23,794 nt of DNA from Butyrivibrio sp. (GCF_024699075.1 NZ_JAILQF010000064.1:1-23794); one strand, 5' to 3'. Positions 1-8,306 are shown, counted from the stretch's first letter. Made by a program: numbers and translations. The notes: generated by a model not told the origin, from the sequence alone.

Positions 1-40
1 TATACAACTTGTTTGTTAATTTCTACAAAATCTATCTGGC

Positions 41-68
41 TTGGACTTTATCTAAGCTCGACTAGAAT
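41..68 (+). promoter_or_regulatory. weak candidate promoter at left edge
   Basis: TTGGAC at 41-46 and TAGAAT at 63-68 are separated by 16 bases, a plausible sigma-A promoter. The predicted transcript start (about 75) would lie only a few bases before the ATG at 81, and no ribosome binding site fits between them. The match may therefore be chance. It belongs to the segment left of the junction near 165. Confidence 0.25.
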
Positions 69-80
69 GTAGCGAGCAAC

Positions 81-164
81 ATGATGGATATTAACGGTAA
101 GAAACTAGAACATGGAATTATTCAAGGCGGAATGGGCGTTGGCGCGTCCCTTTCTGAGCTTGCA
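81..164 (+). pseudogene. N-terminal fragment of a nitronate monooxygenase/FabK-like flavoprotein
   Basis: From the ATG at 81 the frame reads about 28 residues containing GIIQGGMGVGASLSELA. This closely resembles the N-terminus of the nitronate monooxygenase (2-nitropropane dioxygenase)/FabK family, FMN-dependent TIM barrels whose first strand carries the IIQGGMGVG motif. Family members continue with AG and a variable alkaline stretch. Here the resemblance stops after Ala at 162-164, and the next bases belong to recG in a different frame. A second ATG at 84 is an equally good start, and neither has a clear ribosome binding site. What is seen is the motif and its abrupt loss; the family assignment is from memory of the motif. 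This is either a real truncated gene at a rearrangement or one side of an assembly chimera. Confidence 0.5.
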
Positions 165-981
165 TGCTATGAGTGCCACGCCTATTCCAAGGACTCTGGC
201 GATCATACTTTACGGTGATCTTCATGTATCTGTCCTTGACGAAAAGCCTGCTTCAAGGCTTCCTATCAAGAACTGCGTAGTGGGCCCCGATTACAGGCCT
301 ACGGCCTATAAATTTATAGAAAAACAGGTTGCGGCCGGTCATCAGGTCTATGTCATCTGTCCCATGATAGAAGAAGGTGAGATGAACGACGTTGAGAACG
401 TCACTGACTATACTGAGAAACTCAGAAAGGTTTTATCACCATCAATTACTGTTGATATGCTAAATGGCCGTATGAAGGCTTCTGAGAAGGATGAACTTAT
501 GGAAAAGTTCGCTAATAAAGAGATAGATGTCCTTGTGTCGACAACTGTTATTGAAGTTGGTATCAATGTTCCTAACGCAACGGTCATGATGATAGAGAAT
601 TCGGATCATTTCGGACTTGCCCAGCTCCATCAGCTAAGGGGCCGTGTTGGAAGAGGCAAGGATCAGAGTTATTGTATCTTTTTAAATACGTCTGAATCCA
701 AGGAAGCTGCTGCCCGTCTTGATATACTGGGTAAATCCAATGACGGCTTTAAGATCGCCGAAGAAGACCTTCGTCAAAGAGGCCCTGGTGATATGTTTGG
801 AATAAGGCAAAGTGGCGACCTTTTCTTTAGCGTTGGCGACATATATGCAGACAGTGATCTTATCAAGAAGGCTTCTGTAGATGCTGATCATATATTGAAT
901 GATGATCCGGAACTTTCAAAGCCTGAAAACGAGCCATTACACAAGGTTCTTTTGGATATTAATTCGAATCTGACTTTGTAG
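112..981 (+). CDS. recG: RecG helicase, C-terminal fragment only (5' end missing)
   Basis: RecG is an ATP-dependent helicase that reverses stalled forks and migrates Holliday junctions. Only the end of the protein is present. Homology begins around MSATPIPRT (ATG at 169) and continues through GDLHVSVLDE, the helicase C-terminal domain with VSTTVIEVGINVPNAT, and QLHQLRGRVGRG, whose arginines are the motif VI finger residues. The C-terminal TRG-like region carries RQRGPGDMFGIRQSGD. The wedge/OB domain, the Walker A motif and the DEAH box are missing, roughly 400 residues, so this fragment cannot be an active helicase. The open frame from 112 gives 289 residues, but its first ~18 are not RecG-like and overlap the nitronate monooxygenase fragment in another frame. 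Upstream linkage to rsmD-coaD is a common Firmicutes arrangement, so the recG position looks genuine even though its 5' part is lost. Confidence 0.9.
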   Translation: MELFKAEWALARPFLSLHAMSATPIPRTLAIILYGDLHVSVLDEKPASRLPIKNCVVGPDYRPTAYKFIEKQVAAGHQVYVICPMIEEGEMNDVENVTDYTEKLRKVLSPSITVDMLNGRMKASEKDELMEKFANKEIDVLVSTTVIEVGINVPNATVMMIENSDHFGLAQLHQLRGRVGRGKDQSYCIFLNTSESKEAAARLDILGKSNDGFKIAEEDLRQRGPGDMFGIRQSGDLFFSVGDIYADSDLIKKASVDADHILNDDPELSKPENEPLHKVLLDINSNLTL

Positions 982-1032
982 GTTACATAATTACTAAATC
1001 TGCATGATAAAATTTTCGACATTTCGTCCCAT

Positions 1033-1061
1033 TTGACAGTGTCTTCGCCGCAAGGTAATAT
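1033..1061 (+). promoter_or_regulatory. sigma-A promoter for degV-parE
   Basis: TTGACA at 1033-1038 and TAATAT at 1056-1061 are separated by exactly 17 bases, five of six matches in the -10. Transcription would begin near 1068, leaving a leader of about 38 bases with AGTGAGGT (1091-1098) as ribosome binding site. It sits 52 bases after the recG stop, so degV need not depend on recG transcription. Confidence 0.75.
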
Positions 1062-1105
1062 AATTAAGGACTTTTATGACAAAAAATTAAAGTGAGGTAT
1101 ATTTA

Positions 1106-1975
1106 ATGTCTAAAATAGCAATTATTACAGACTCAAATAGTGGTATTACACAGGCTGAAGGCGAAGAGCTTGGAATTATAGTAATTCCGATGCCTTTTAC
1201 TATCGCTGGAACCGATTATTTAGAGGATATAAATCTTACTCAGGAAGAGTTTTACACTAAACTTAATGATGATGAGGAAGTATCTACATCACAGCCATCA
1301 CCTGGCACTTTAATGGATCTTTGGGATGATACATTAAAGAACTATGATGAGATTGTTTATATTCCTATGAGTAGTGGACTTTCATCTTCATGCTCAAGTG
1401 CCATGAGCCTTGCGATGGATGATGATTACGAAGGAAAAGTTTTTGTAGTTGATAATCAGCGTATATCAGTTACAATGCGCAATTCTGTTCTTGATGCAAT
1501 AAGACTTGCAAAAGAAGGCAAGAGCGGCGCTCAGATCAAAGAGATCCTTGAAAAGGATAAGTTTAATTCAAGTATCTATATCATGCTTGATACTCTTTAT
1601 TATCTTAAAAAGGGCGGCAGGATCACACCTGCAGCTGCAGCACTTGGAACTATTTTAAGAATTAAGCCGGTTCTTCAGATTCAGGGAGAAAAGCTTGACT
1701 CTTTTGCCAAGGCCAGAACATCTTCACAGGGTCAGAAGATCATGCTTAATGCTATCAAAGACGATGCTGAAAAGCGTTTCGGAGGTCTTAACCCTGATAA
1801 TGTAAGAATTGATGCAGCTTTCACACACGATACTGAAAAGGCTGCTGAGTGGAAAAAGATGATCGAAGAGACTTTCCCCGGATTTGATGTACACATGGAT
1901 CCGCTTTCTCTTTCTGTTTCATGCCATATAGGACCGGGAGCCCTGGCTGTAACAATTACCAAAATTTTAAAATAA
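1106..1975 (+). CDS. DegV family fatty-acid-binding protein
   Basis: DegV (FakB) proteins are cytosolic carriers that bind a single fatty acid; in the Fak system FakB presents it to the kinase FakA for phosphorylation and entry into phospholipid synthesis. The 289-residue length is typical. Family signatures are visible: IAIITDSNSGI at the N-terminus, TSQPSPG at residues 61-67, MSSGLSSS at 88-95 (residues that line the carboxylate site in the family) and LYYLKKGGRI in the C-terminal domain. The start follows AGTGAGGT by 7 bases. It shares a promoter with parE, only 22 bases downstream. No fakA kinase is in the window, so the partner must be elsewhere. The family is certain; the specific lipid is not readable from sequence. 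Confidence 0.9.
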   Translation: MSKIAIITDSNSGITQAEGEELGIIVIPMPFTIAGTDYLEDINLTQEEFYTKLNDDEEVSTSQPSPGTLMDLWDDTLKNYDEIVYIPMSSGLSSSCSSAMSLAMDDDYEGKVFVVDNQRISVTMRNSVLDAIRLAKEGKSGAQIKEILEKDKFNSSIYIMLDTLYYLKKGGRITPAAAALGTILRIKPVLQIQGEKLDSFAKARTSSQGQKIMLNAIKDDAEKRFGGLNPDNVRIDAAFTHDTEKAAEWKKMIEETFPGFDVHMDPLSLSVSCHIGPGALAVTITKILK

Positions 1976-1997
1976 ACTTTTAGGGGGATTATTTCTA

Positions 1998-3926
1998 ATG
2001 TCAAAAACTAACGAATACGATGCAGGCAGTATTACTGTCTTAGAGGGACTTGAAGCTGTCCGCAAAAGACCCGGAATGTACATCGGATCCGTATCTACAA
2101 GAGGACTTAATCACCTTGTATATGAAATAGTTGATAATGCAGTAGATGAACATCTTGCCGGCCACTGTTCCAGAATAAATGTTACTCTGGAAGCGGACGG
2201 CTCTGCTACTGTTGAAGATAACGGACGTGGTATTCCTGTTGGAATGCACGCTAAGGGCATTACTGCTGAACGTGTTGTTCTTACTATGCTTCACGCCGGT
2301 GGTAAGTTCGACAATTCTTCTTACAAGACATCCGGTGGTCTTCATGGTGTTGGTTCATCTGTAGTTAACGCACTTTCCACCTGGATGAAAGTCAGGATCA
2401 AGGAAAATGGTGCGATCTATGAAGATTCTTATGAAAGAGGCGTTCCTACAACTGATCTTGTTAATGGGCTTCTTCCTGAAGTTGGCAAGACAAGAGAGCA
2501 TGGAACTACTATTTCTTTCCTTCCTGATCCGGAAATATTTGAAAAGACAAGATTCAGAGAAGAAGATATCAAGAACCGTCTCCATGAGACAGCTTATCTT
2601 AATCCTGAGCTTTTAATAGTTTATGAAGACAAGAGACCCGGAACAGAGGAACATCTTGAGTTTCATGAACCTGAAGGAATCCGCGGCTTTGTCAAAGAAA
2701 TGAACAGAAATGCAGAAACACTGCATGATATCGTTTACTATACAGGTGAAAGCGAGAATATATCTGTAGAAGTTGCATTCCAGTATGTTAATGATTTCCA
2801 TGAAGACGTACTTGGTTTTTGTAATAATATCTATAACTCTGAAGGTGGTACTCATATTACTGGTTTTAAGACTGTATTTACTACCATCATCAATAACTAT
2901 GCAAGAGAACTTGGCAATCTCAAGGACAAGGATCAGAACTTTACAGGTGCTGATGTAAGAAACGGTCTTACAGCTGTTATATCAATAAAGCACCCGGATC
3001 CAAGATTTGAAGGTCAGACCAAGACAAAGCTTGATAACCAGGATGCAGGTAAAGTCGTATCCAAGATAACAGGTGATGAACTCACAAGATTTTTTGACAG
3101 AAATCTTGAGACCTTAAAGGCTGTAATAAGCTGTGCTGAAAAGGCTGCCAAGATCCGTAAGACAGAAGAGAAGACCAAGACCAATCTTCTTACTAAGCAA
3201 AAGTATTCTTTTGATTCAAATGGTAAACTTGCCAATTGTATCAGTAAAGAAGCTGATAAATGCGAAATCTTCATCGTAGAGGGTGATTCTGCCGGTGGTA
3301 GTGCCAAGATGGCAAGAGACAGACAGTATCAGGCTATTCTTCCTATACGAGGTAAGATCTTAAACGTTGAGAAGGCTTCAATCGACAAGGTTCTTGCCAA
3401 TGCTGAGATCAAGACTATGATCAACGCCTTTGGCTGCGGATTTTCTGAAGGCTACGGCAATGATTTTGATATATCAAAGCTTCGTTATAACAAGATCGTC
3501 ATCATGGCCGATGCCGATGTCGATGGTGCACATATAGCAACACTTCTTCTGACATTGTTCTACAGATTCATGCCTGAACTTATACAGCAGGGCCATGTTT
3601 ACATAGCAATGCCGCCTCTTTACAAGGTTATTCCATCTAAAGGCAAGGAAGAGTATCTTTATGATGACAAGGCTCTTGAGAAGTACCGCGCAAGTCACAA
3701 GGGAAGCTTTACACTTCAAAGATATAAGGGTCTTGGTGAGATGGATCCTGAGCAGCTTTGGGAGACAACTCTTGATCCCAAGAACAGAATGATGCGTATC
3801 GTTGAAATAGATGATGCCAAGACTGCATCACATATGACAGAGCTTCTTATGGGAACTGAGGTACCGCCAAGACGTGCATTTATTCATGATCATGCTGATG
3901 ATGCAGAACTTGATTTCCAGGCTTGA
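1998..3926 (+). CDS. parE: type IIA topoisomerase subunit B, probably topoisomerase IV ParE
   Basis: This is the ATPase/TOPRIM subunit of a type IIA topoisomerase, which works with the A subunit encoded next (gyrA/parC type) to pass one duplex through another. The GHKL ATPase domain has the catalytic Glu in EIVDNAVDE (E43, N47), DNGRGIP (74-80) and GGLHGVGSSVVNAL (113-126). The transducer carries the QTK loop Lys (Q340-T341-K342). TOPRIM shows EGDSAGGSAK (428-437) and the metal site DADVDGAH (505-512), followed by YKGLGEMDPEQLW. At 642 residues it is the normal short Gram-positive size. Sequence alone is gyrase-B-like in several places (for example ILNVEKA), and I choose ParE mainly because the partner lacks a GyrA box and the pair is not beside dnaA-recF. 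A ribosome binding site AGGGGGA lies at 1982-1988. An automatic annotation might call it gyrB. Confidence 0.85.
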   Translation: MSKTNEYDAGSITVLEGLEAVRKRPGMYIGSVSTRGLNHLVYEIVDNAVDEHLAGHCSRINVTLEADGSATVEDNGRGIPVGMHAKGITAERVVLTMLHAGGKFDNSSYKTSGGLHGVGSSVVNALSTWMKVRIKENGAIYEDSYERGVPTTDLVNGLLPEVGKTREHGTTISFLPDPEIFEKTRFREEDIKNRLHETAYLNPELLIVYEDKRPGTEEHLEFHEPEGIRGFVKEMNRNAETLHDIVYYTGESENISVEVAFQYVNDFHEDVLGFCNNIYNSEGGTHITGFKTVFTTIINNYARELGNLKDKDQNFTGADVRNGLTAVISIKHPDPRFEGQTKTKLDNQDAGKVVSKITGDELTRFFDRNLETLKAVISCAEKAAKIRKTEEKTKTNLLTKQKYSFDSNGKLANCISKEADKCEIFIVEGDSAGGSAKMARDRQYQAILPIRGKILNVEKASIDKVLANAEIKTMINAFGCGFSEGYGNDFDISKLRYNKIVIMADADVDGAHIATLLLTLFYRFMPELIQQGHVYIAMPPLYKVIPSKGKEEYLYDDKALEKYRASHKGSFTLQRYKGLGEMDPEQLWETTLDPKNRMMRIVEIDDAKTASHMTELLMGTEVPPRRAFIHDHADDAELDFQA

Positions 3927-3944
3927 TCTGGCATATTATGTGGA

Positions 3945-4068
3945 TCTTATATTTTCAGAACAAATATAGGCTTTGAATAGATATATTTAGAGAATCTGTA
4001 TTTCAGGAATAAATATAGGTTATGAATAGATATATTCAGAGAATCTGTATTTTAAGAATAAATATATT
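3945..4068. repeat. imperfect 49-bp tandem repeats between parE and parC
   Basis: Two full units (3971-4019 and 4020-4068) match over most positions, each containing GAATAGATATATT and GAGAATCTGTATTT. A partial third copy at 3945-3970 ends in the same AAATATAGG. Each unit can fold weakly, pairing AGATATATTC with GAATCTGTAT. The 170-base gap (3927-4096) holds nothing else except the parC ribosome binding site TGAGGA (4087-4092). Confidence 0.8.
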
Positions 4069-4096
4069 TTAAAATAAGTATACATGTGAGGATTAT

Positions 4097-6340
4097 ATGG
4101 AAGAACAGCGGATTATTCGAAGTGAATATTCTGAAATAATGCAGCAATCTTATATAGATTATGCGATGAGTGTTATAGTTGCACGTGCTCTGCCGGATAT
4201 AAGAGATGGTCTTAAGCCTGTTCAGAGACGTACACTTTACGATATGTATGAGCTGGGTATCAGATACGATCGCCCTTACAGAAAGAGCGCCCGTATCGTC
4301 GGCGATACAATGGGTAAATATCACCCGCACGGTGACAGTTCAATCTATGATTGTCTCGTTGTTATGGCTCAGAATTTTAAGAAAGAGCTTCCCCTTGTAG
4401 ATGGTCACGGTAACTTTGGTACTATCGAAGGCGACAGCGCTGCTGCAATGAGATATACAGAAGCAAGACTTGCCCGTATAACGCAGGAGACATTTCTTGC
4501 TGACCTTGATAAGGATATAGTAGATTTTGTACCTAACTTTGATGCTACAGAGAAAGAGCCATCGGTTCTGCCTGTAAAGATTCCTAACTTCCTTGTTAAT
4601 GGATCAGAAGGTATCGCTGTAGGTATGGCTACAAGTACACCGCCTCATAATCTTGCTGAGGTTATCGATGCAGAGATAGCTTATATGCAGGATGAGACTC
4701 TTTCTACAAGACAGCTTATGAGATACATAAAGGGACCAGACTTCCCTACAGGCGGTATTGTTATTAACAAGGACGAGCTTGCAGCTATTTATGAAACAGG
4801 CGAAGGCAAAATAAGACTCAGAGGACGAGTAGAAACTGAAAAAGCCAAGAACGGTCATATAAATCTTATCATCAGTGAGATTCCTTATACTATGATAGGT
4901 GCCGGAATTGGTAAGTTCTGTGCTGACGTTGCTGCTCTTGCAGAGAAGAAGGTTACAAATGATATCATTGATATCTCTAACCAGTCTTCCAAAGAAGGTA
5001 TCAGAATCGTAATAGAGCTCAAGAAGGATACTGATGTTGAGAACTTTACAAACCTTCTTTACAAGAAGACCAAGCTTGAAGATACATTCGGCGTCAACAT
5101 GCTTGCTATCTACAACGGACGTCCTGAGACTATGGGTCTTAAGAGCATTCTTAAGGCGTCTATCGACTTCCAGTTTGAGACCGCCCGCCGCAAATATACA
5201 ACACTTCTTCAGAAGGAAACTGAGAAGAAGGAAGTACAGGAAGGTCTCATCAAGGCTTGTAATGTTATAGACCTTGTAATCGAGATATTAAGAGGATCCA
5301 AAACCCGAGCACAGGCCAAGGACTGCCTTGTAAACGGAGTTACAGACGGAATTAACTTTAAGTCAAGAGAGTCAGCTGTTATGGCTTCTCAGCTTCATTT
5401 TACAGACCGTCAGGCAGATGCCATCCTTGAGATGCGTCTTTACAAACTCATTGGACTTGAGCTTGATGCACTTGTTAAGGAGCATGAGGCAACTGTTGCT
5501 AATATTTACAGATATGAGGATATTCTTGAAGATAGAACTTCAATGTCTATGGTAATTCAGGAAGAGCTTAGAAATATACGTAATGAGTACAGACAAAAGA
5601 GAAGAACTGAAATCGGTCAGTTTGAAGAGGCTGTATACGAAGAAAAGCCTGAAGAAGAGATAGATGTAGCATTCATCATGGATCGTTTTGGATATGCCAA
5701 GACAATTGATGCTACAACCTATGACAAGAATTACGATACTATCAAGAATGATTTTAAATACAGCTTTAAGGTCAAGAATACCAGCAGAATATGCGTATTC
5801 ACACATCTTGGCAACCTTCATACCATTAAAGTGCAGGATCTTCCTGCAGGTAAGATGCGTGATAAGGGGGTTCCTATTGATAACGTATCCAACTATGATA
5901 CGACCAAGGAACAGATAATTGCAGTTCTTCCTCAGTCGTCACTTAATATTTACCGCTTGCTTTTTGTTACTAAATCAGCCATGATGAAAATAGTAAGTGG
6001 TGGTGAGTTTGATGTTACAAGAAAACTTGTAGCAGCTACCAAACTTTCTGATGGAGACGAGCTTTTAAGCGTGTCTGTAGTTACAGACGAAGAAAGCTGC
6101 GTACTTTATACAGAGAACGGATACGCACTTAGATTTATGCTTGAAGAGATTCCTGATCAGAAGAAGACCGCTGTAGGTGTTCATGGTATGAATCTTGCAA
6201 AGAATGACAGCCTTCGTGATATGTGGCTGTTAAAGCCTGAAGAGTCCAAAGAAGTATCTATAAACGATAAGTCTTTTGACATAGGTACAGTCAAGATGGC
6301 AGGCCGCAATACTAAGGGCTCAAAACTTAAACTTAAGTAA
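4097..6340 (+). CDS. parC: type IIA topoisomerase subunit A, probably topoisomerase IV ParC
   Basis: This is the DNA-cleaving subunit of the topoisomerase whose B subunit is just upstream. The winged-helix/tower core is intact, with the active-site Tyr in AAAMRYTEARL (Y120, with R119 beside it). The quinolone-determining region reads HPHGDSSIYD (76-85), retaining the Ser (S81) and Asp (D85) associated with drug sensitivity. The C-terminal beta-pinwheel is present (roughly 515-735), but the GyrA box QRRGGKG expected in the first blade is missing; that position has YDTIKNDFKY instead. Loss of the box removes the DNA wrapping needed for negative supercoiling, so the pair should decatenate and relax like topoisomerase IV. 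The length of 747 residues is shorter than a typical GyrA (800+). The protein ends in a Lys-rich tail. Confidence 0.85.
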   Translation: MEEQRIIRSEYSEIMQQSYIDYAMSVIVARALPDIRDGLKPVQRRTLYDMYELGIRYDRPYRKSARIVGDTMGKYHPHGDSSIYDCLVVMAQNFKKELPLVDGHGNFGTIEGDSAAAMRYTEARLARITQETFLADLDKDIVDFVPNFDATEKEPSVLPVKIPNFLVNGSEGIAVGMATSTPPHNLAEVIDAEIAYMQDETLSTRQLMRYIKGPDFPTGGIVINKDELAAIYETGEGKIRLRGRVETEKAKNGHINLIISEIPYTMIGAGIGKFCADVAALAEKKVTNDIIDISNQSSKEGIRIVIELKKDTDVENFTNLLYKKTKLEDTFGVNMLAIYNGRPETMGLKSILKASIDFQFETARRKYTTLLQKETEKKEVQEGLIKACNVIDLVIEILRGSKTRAQAKDCLVNGVTDGINFKSRESAVMASQLHFTDRQADAILEMRLYKLIGLELDALVKEHEATVANIYRYEDILEDRTSMSMVIQEELRNIRNEYRQKRRTEIGQFEEAVYEEKPEEEIDVAFIMDRFGYAKTIDATTYDKNYDTIKNDFKYSFKVKNTSRICVFTHLGNLHTIKVQDLPAGKMRDKGVPIDNVSNYDTTKEQIIAVLPQSSLNIYRLLFVTKSAMMKIVSGGEFDVTRKLVAATKLSDGDELLSVSVVTDEESCVLYTENGYALRFMLEEIPDQKKTAVGVHGMNLAKNDSLRDMWLLKPEESKEVSINDKSFDIGTVKMAGRNTKGSKLKLK

Positions 6341-6381
6341 TATGGCAGTATTAAATACCAAGAGCATAAAGCTTAAATAGG

Positions 6382-6416
6382 GTAACAGTTCTTTTTTAGT
6401 AAAACTAGTCTGTTAC
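6382..6416. repeat. inverted repeat upstream of rsmD
   Basis: GTAACAG at 6382-6388 faces CTGTTAC at 6410-6416 across 21 AT-rich bases. The arms pair perfectly for 7 bp. There is no T-run after the right arm, so it is unlikely to be an intrinsic terminator for parC; it could be an operator or an mRNA-end structure. The rest of the 111-base gap holds only the rsmD ribosome binding site. Confidence 0.45.
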
Positions 6417-6451
6417 GGCTTAAATTTTTTAATAATAAAGGAGGATAGCGC

Positions 6452-7009
6452 ATGCGAGTAATAGCAGGTGTAGCGCGTAGTATCCCACTTATTACACCGA
6501 AAGGTGATGATACACGTCCTACTCAGGACAGGATCAAAGAGACACTTTTTAATATGATCCAGATGGAGGTTCCGGGAGCTGTATTTGTAGATCTGTATGC
6601 AGGTAGCGGCGGAATCGGAATCGAAGCACTTTCAAGAGGTGCAAGTCATGCATACTTTATAGACAGAGGAGCAGAGCCTGTAAAGTGCATCACAGCTAAT
6701 GTTCACAAGTGCCATTTTGATGAGAAGTCAACAATCATCAAAAAAGATGCTGCAATGGCCCTTCGTTCCATTCATGAAAAGGAAGTTGATATTATATTCA
6801 TCGATCCGCCTTACGAAGCAGATCTTTATGAGCACACATTAAGAACGCTCCTGTCTCTTCCTTACGTTACAGAGTATACAACTATAATCTGTGAATCTAA
6901 TCTGGAAGAAGATTTCAGTTTTGCTGAGCAGATGGGCTACGAGATCAAAAGAGAAAAGACTTACAAAAACAATAAACATGTCTTTCTAAAGAAGGTAGCA
7001 AAATCATGA
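6452..7009 (+). CDS. rsmD: 16S rRNA (guanine966-N2)-methyltransferase RsmD
   Basis: RsmD methylates G966 of 16S rRNA on the assembling 30S subunit using S-adenosylmethionine. The Rossmann-fold SAM loop is DLYAGSGGIGIEAL (47-60) and the catalytic motif, which flips and holds the target base, is IDPPY (117-121), the Asp variant of NPPY that is standard for RsmD. The N-terminal TRPTQDRIKETLFN (21-34) is also characteristic. At 185 residues it has the usual length. A perfect AAGGAGG (6438-6444) sets the start 7 bases later. The stop overlaps the coaD start as ATGA, implying translational coupling, and rsmD-coaD adjacency is widely conserved in Firmicutes. Confidence 0.95.
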   Translation: MRVIAGVARSIPLITPKGDDTRPTQDRIKETLFNMIQMEVPGAVFVDLYAGSGGIGIEALSRGASHAYFIDRGAEPVKCITANVHKCHFDEKSTIIKKDAAMALRSIHEKEVDIIFIDPPYEADLYEHTLRTLLSLPYVTEYTTIICESNLEEDFSFAEQMGYEIKREKTYKNNKHVFLKKVAKS

Positions 7010-7497
7010 AAACTGCAGTATATCCCGGTTCTTTTGATCCGGTCACATATGGACATCTTGATATTGTAAAAAGAGCATCCATGATGTTCGACAAGGTTAT
7101 TGTCACTGTTATGCATAACTCTGCCAAGAGTTCGTTGTTTTCGGTAGATGAACGTGTTAAAATGATTAAAGAAGCGGTCAGTGAATTTTCTAACGTTGAA
7201 GTTGATTCATATGACGGTCTTTTGATCGATTATTGCAGGGAGAAGCAGATTCATATCGTAGTCAGAGGCCTTCGTGCCATAACTGATTTTGAGTATGAAC
7301 TTCAGATTGCACAGACCAACAGAGAGCTTTCTCATAACAATGTTGATTCAGTTTTCCTTACGACTAATCTTCGTTATTCATATCTTAGCAGTTCTACAGT
7401 TAAGGAAATTGCTAGCTATGGCGGCGAGGTTTCAGGAATGGTTCCTGAAAATGTTTTTAAAGCGCTTGAACTAAAATACAACAATCATCTAAACTAA
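7006..7497 (+). CDS. coaD: pantetheine-phosphate adenylyltransferase CoaD
   Basis: CoaD joins ATP and 4'-phosphopantetheine to give dephospho-CoA, the fourth step of CoA synthesis. The nucleotidyltransferase signature is YPGSFDPVTYGHLDI (6-20), with the T/HxGH element as T14-Y-G16-H17. The second motif, an ISSTxxR-like element, is seen as YLSSSTVKEIA near residue 125, where Lys replaces the usual Arg. At 163 residues it matches the family. It overlaps rsmD by four bases and is followed after 17 bases by the coiled-coil gene. Confidence 0.95.
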   Translation: MKTAVYPGSFDPVTYGHLDIVKRASMMFDKVIVTVMHNSAKSSLFSVDERVKMIKEAVSEFSNVEVDSYDGLLIDYCREKQIHIVVRGLRAITDFEYELQIAQTNRELSHNNVDSVFLTTNLRYSYLSSSTVKEIASYGGEVSGMVPENVFKALELKYNNHLN

Positions 7498-7514
7498 AAA
7501 CGGGGGAACTTTAC

Positions 7515-8195
7515 ATGAGCAGTAAAATCGAGCTTTTGATTGATGAAATTGAGGCATATATCAATAGTTGTGCTAAGGTGCCTTTTTCTAATACTGATGT
7601 AAGGGTCAATAAAGAGGAGATCAATGAGCTCATTCACGAGCTTCGTTCTAAAACACCTGATGAGATTAAAAGATATCAGAAGATTGTCTCCAACAAAGAG
7701 GCTATCTTGAATGATGCACGTGCTAAAGCTCAGCAGCTTATAGAGAATGCACAGGCTCAGACCAATGAGCTTATCAATGAGCATGAGATCATGCGCCAGG
7801 CTTATGATCAGGCTAATCAGGTTGTAAGTTCTGCTGCCAAGCAGGCTCAGGAGCTCCTTGACAGAGCAACTGTAGAAGCTAACAACATGAAGCTTTCTGC
7901 TGTACAGTATACAGATACTCTTTTATCAGAGGTTGAAGCTATACTTCAGGGCTCAATTGATTCTACTAACAGACACTATGAAGGCCTTCTTACAGACCTT
8001 ACCAATTATGCTGAAATGGTTAAATCCAACAGGGCAGAGCTTGTGCCGCCTGTTCAGGCTCAGCCGGATCCTTCACAGGGACCTGTTTATGCTGATCCAG
8101 CTGCTCAAGATGCAGCTTCCGGAATTGAGTCTTTAGAAGACTTTGATGCAGATATGCCGGAGAATGGCGCACCTGCAGGAGATACAGGAATCTGA
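7515..8195 (+). CDS. coiled-coil protein of unknown function, downstream of coaD
   Basis: No specific function is recognised. The protein is soluble, 226 residues, with no signal peptide or membrane span. Residues ~45-145 form long amphipathic helices rich in Ala, Gln, Glu and Asn (ARAKAQQLIENAQAQTNELI), resembling ATP synthase subunit b/V-ATPase subunit H or DivIVA-type coiled coils. Automatic pipelines often name such proteins 'ATPase'. The last ~50 residues are Pro/Ala-rich, then acidic, and probably disordered. A GGGGGA ribosome binding site lies at 7502-7507. It appears to be the last gene of the rsmD-coaD operon, before the terminator at 8307. A structural or division-site role is only a guess. 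Confidence 0.8.
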   Translation: MSSKIELLIDEIEAYINSCAKVPFSNTDVRVNKEEINELIHELRSKTPDEIKRYQKIVSNKEAILNDARAKAQQLIENAQAQTNELINEHEIMRQAYDQANQVVSSAAKQAQELLDRATVEANNMKLSAVQYTDTLLSEVEAILQGSIDSTNRHYEGLLTDLTNYAEMVKSNRAELVPPVQAQPDPSQGPVYADPAAQDAASGIESLEDFDADMPENGAPAGDTGI

Positions 8196-8260
8196 GAAGT
8201 CTTTTGATATTGTGACTTCTTAACCAAGTGATTAAAGCCTAATAGCTGATCACGGCTTTA
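8195..8260 (+). other. two hairpins after the coiled-coil gene
   Basis: AGAAGTC (8195-8201) pairs with GACTTCT (8214-8220), and TAAAGCC (8233-8239) pairs with GGCTTTA (8254-8260), seven pairs each. Neither is followed by a T-run. A third short one, CAGG/CCTG, lies around 8272-8284. Together with the terminator at 8307-8336 they make a structured 3' end, possibly protecting the mRNA. Confidence 0.45.
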
Positions 8261-8306
8261 TATCTATAAACCAGGCTTGCCTGTGTTTGCATTATCGTTA
8301 TTTTAA

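Noticed and set aside
162..167. GCATGC at the junction as proof of a restriction-cloning artefact
   Set aside because: A six-base site at a junction is suggestive at most; simple assembly error or microhomology would give the same picture.
3945..4068. CRISPR array
   Set aside because: Units are contiguous with no spacers, only about 2.5 copies, and no cas genes are nearby.
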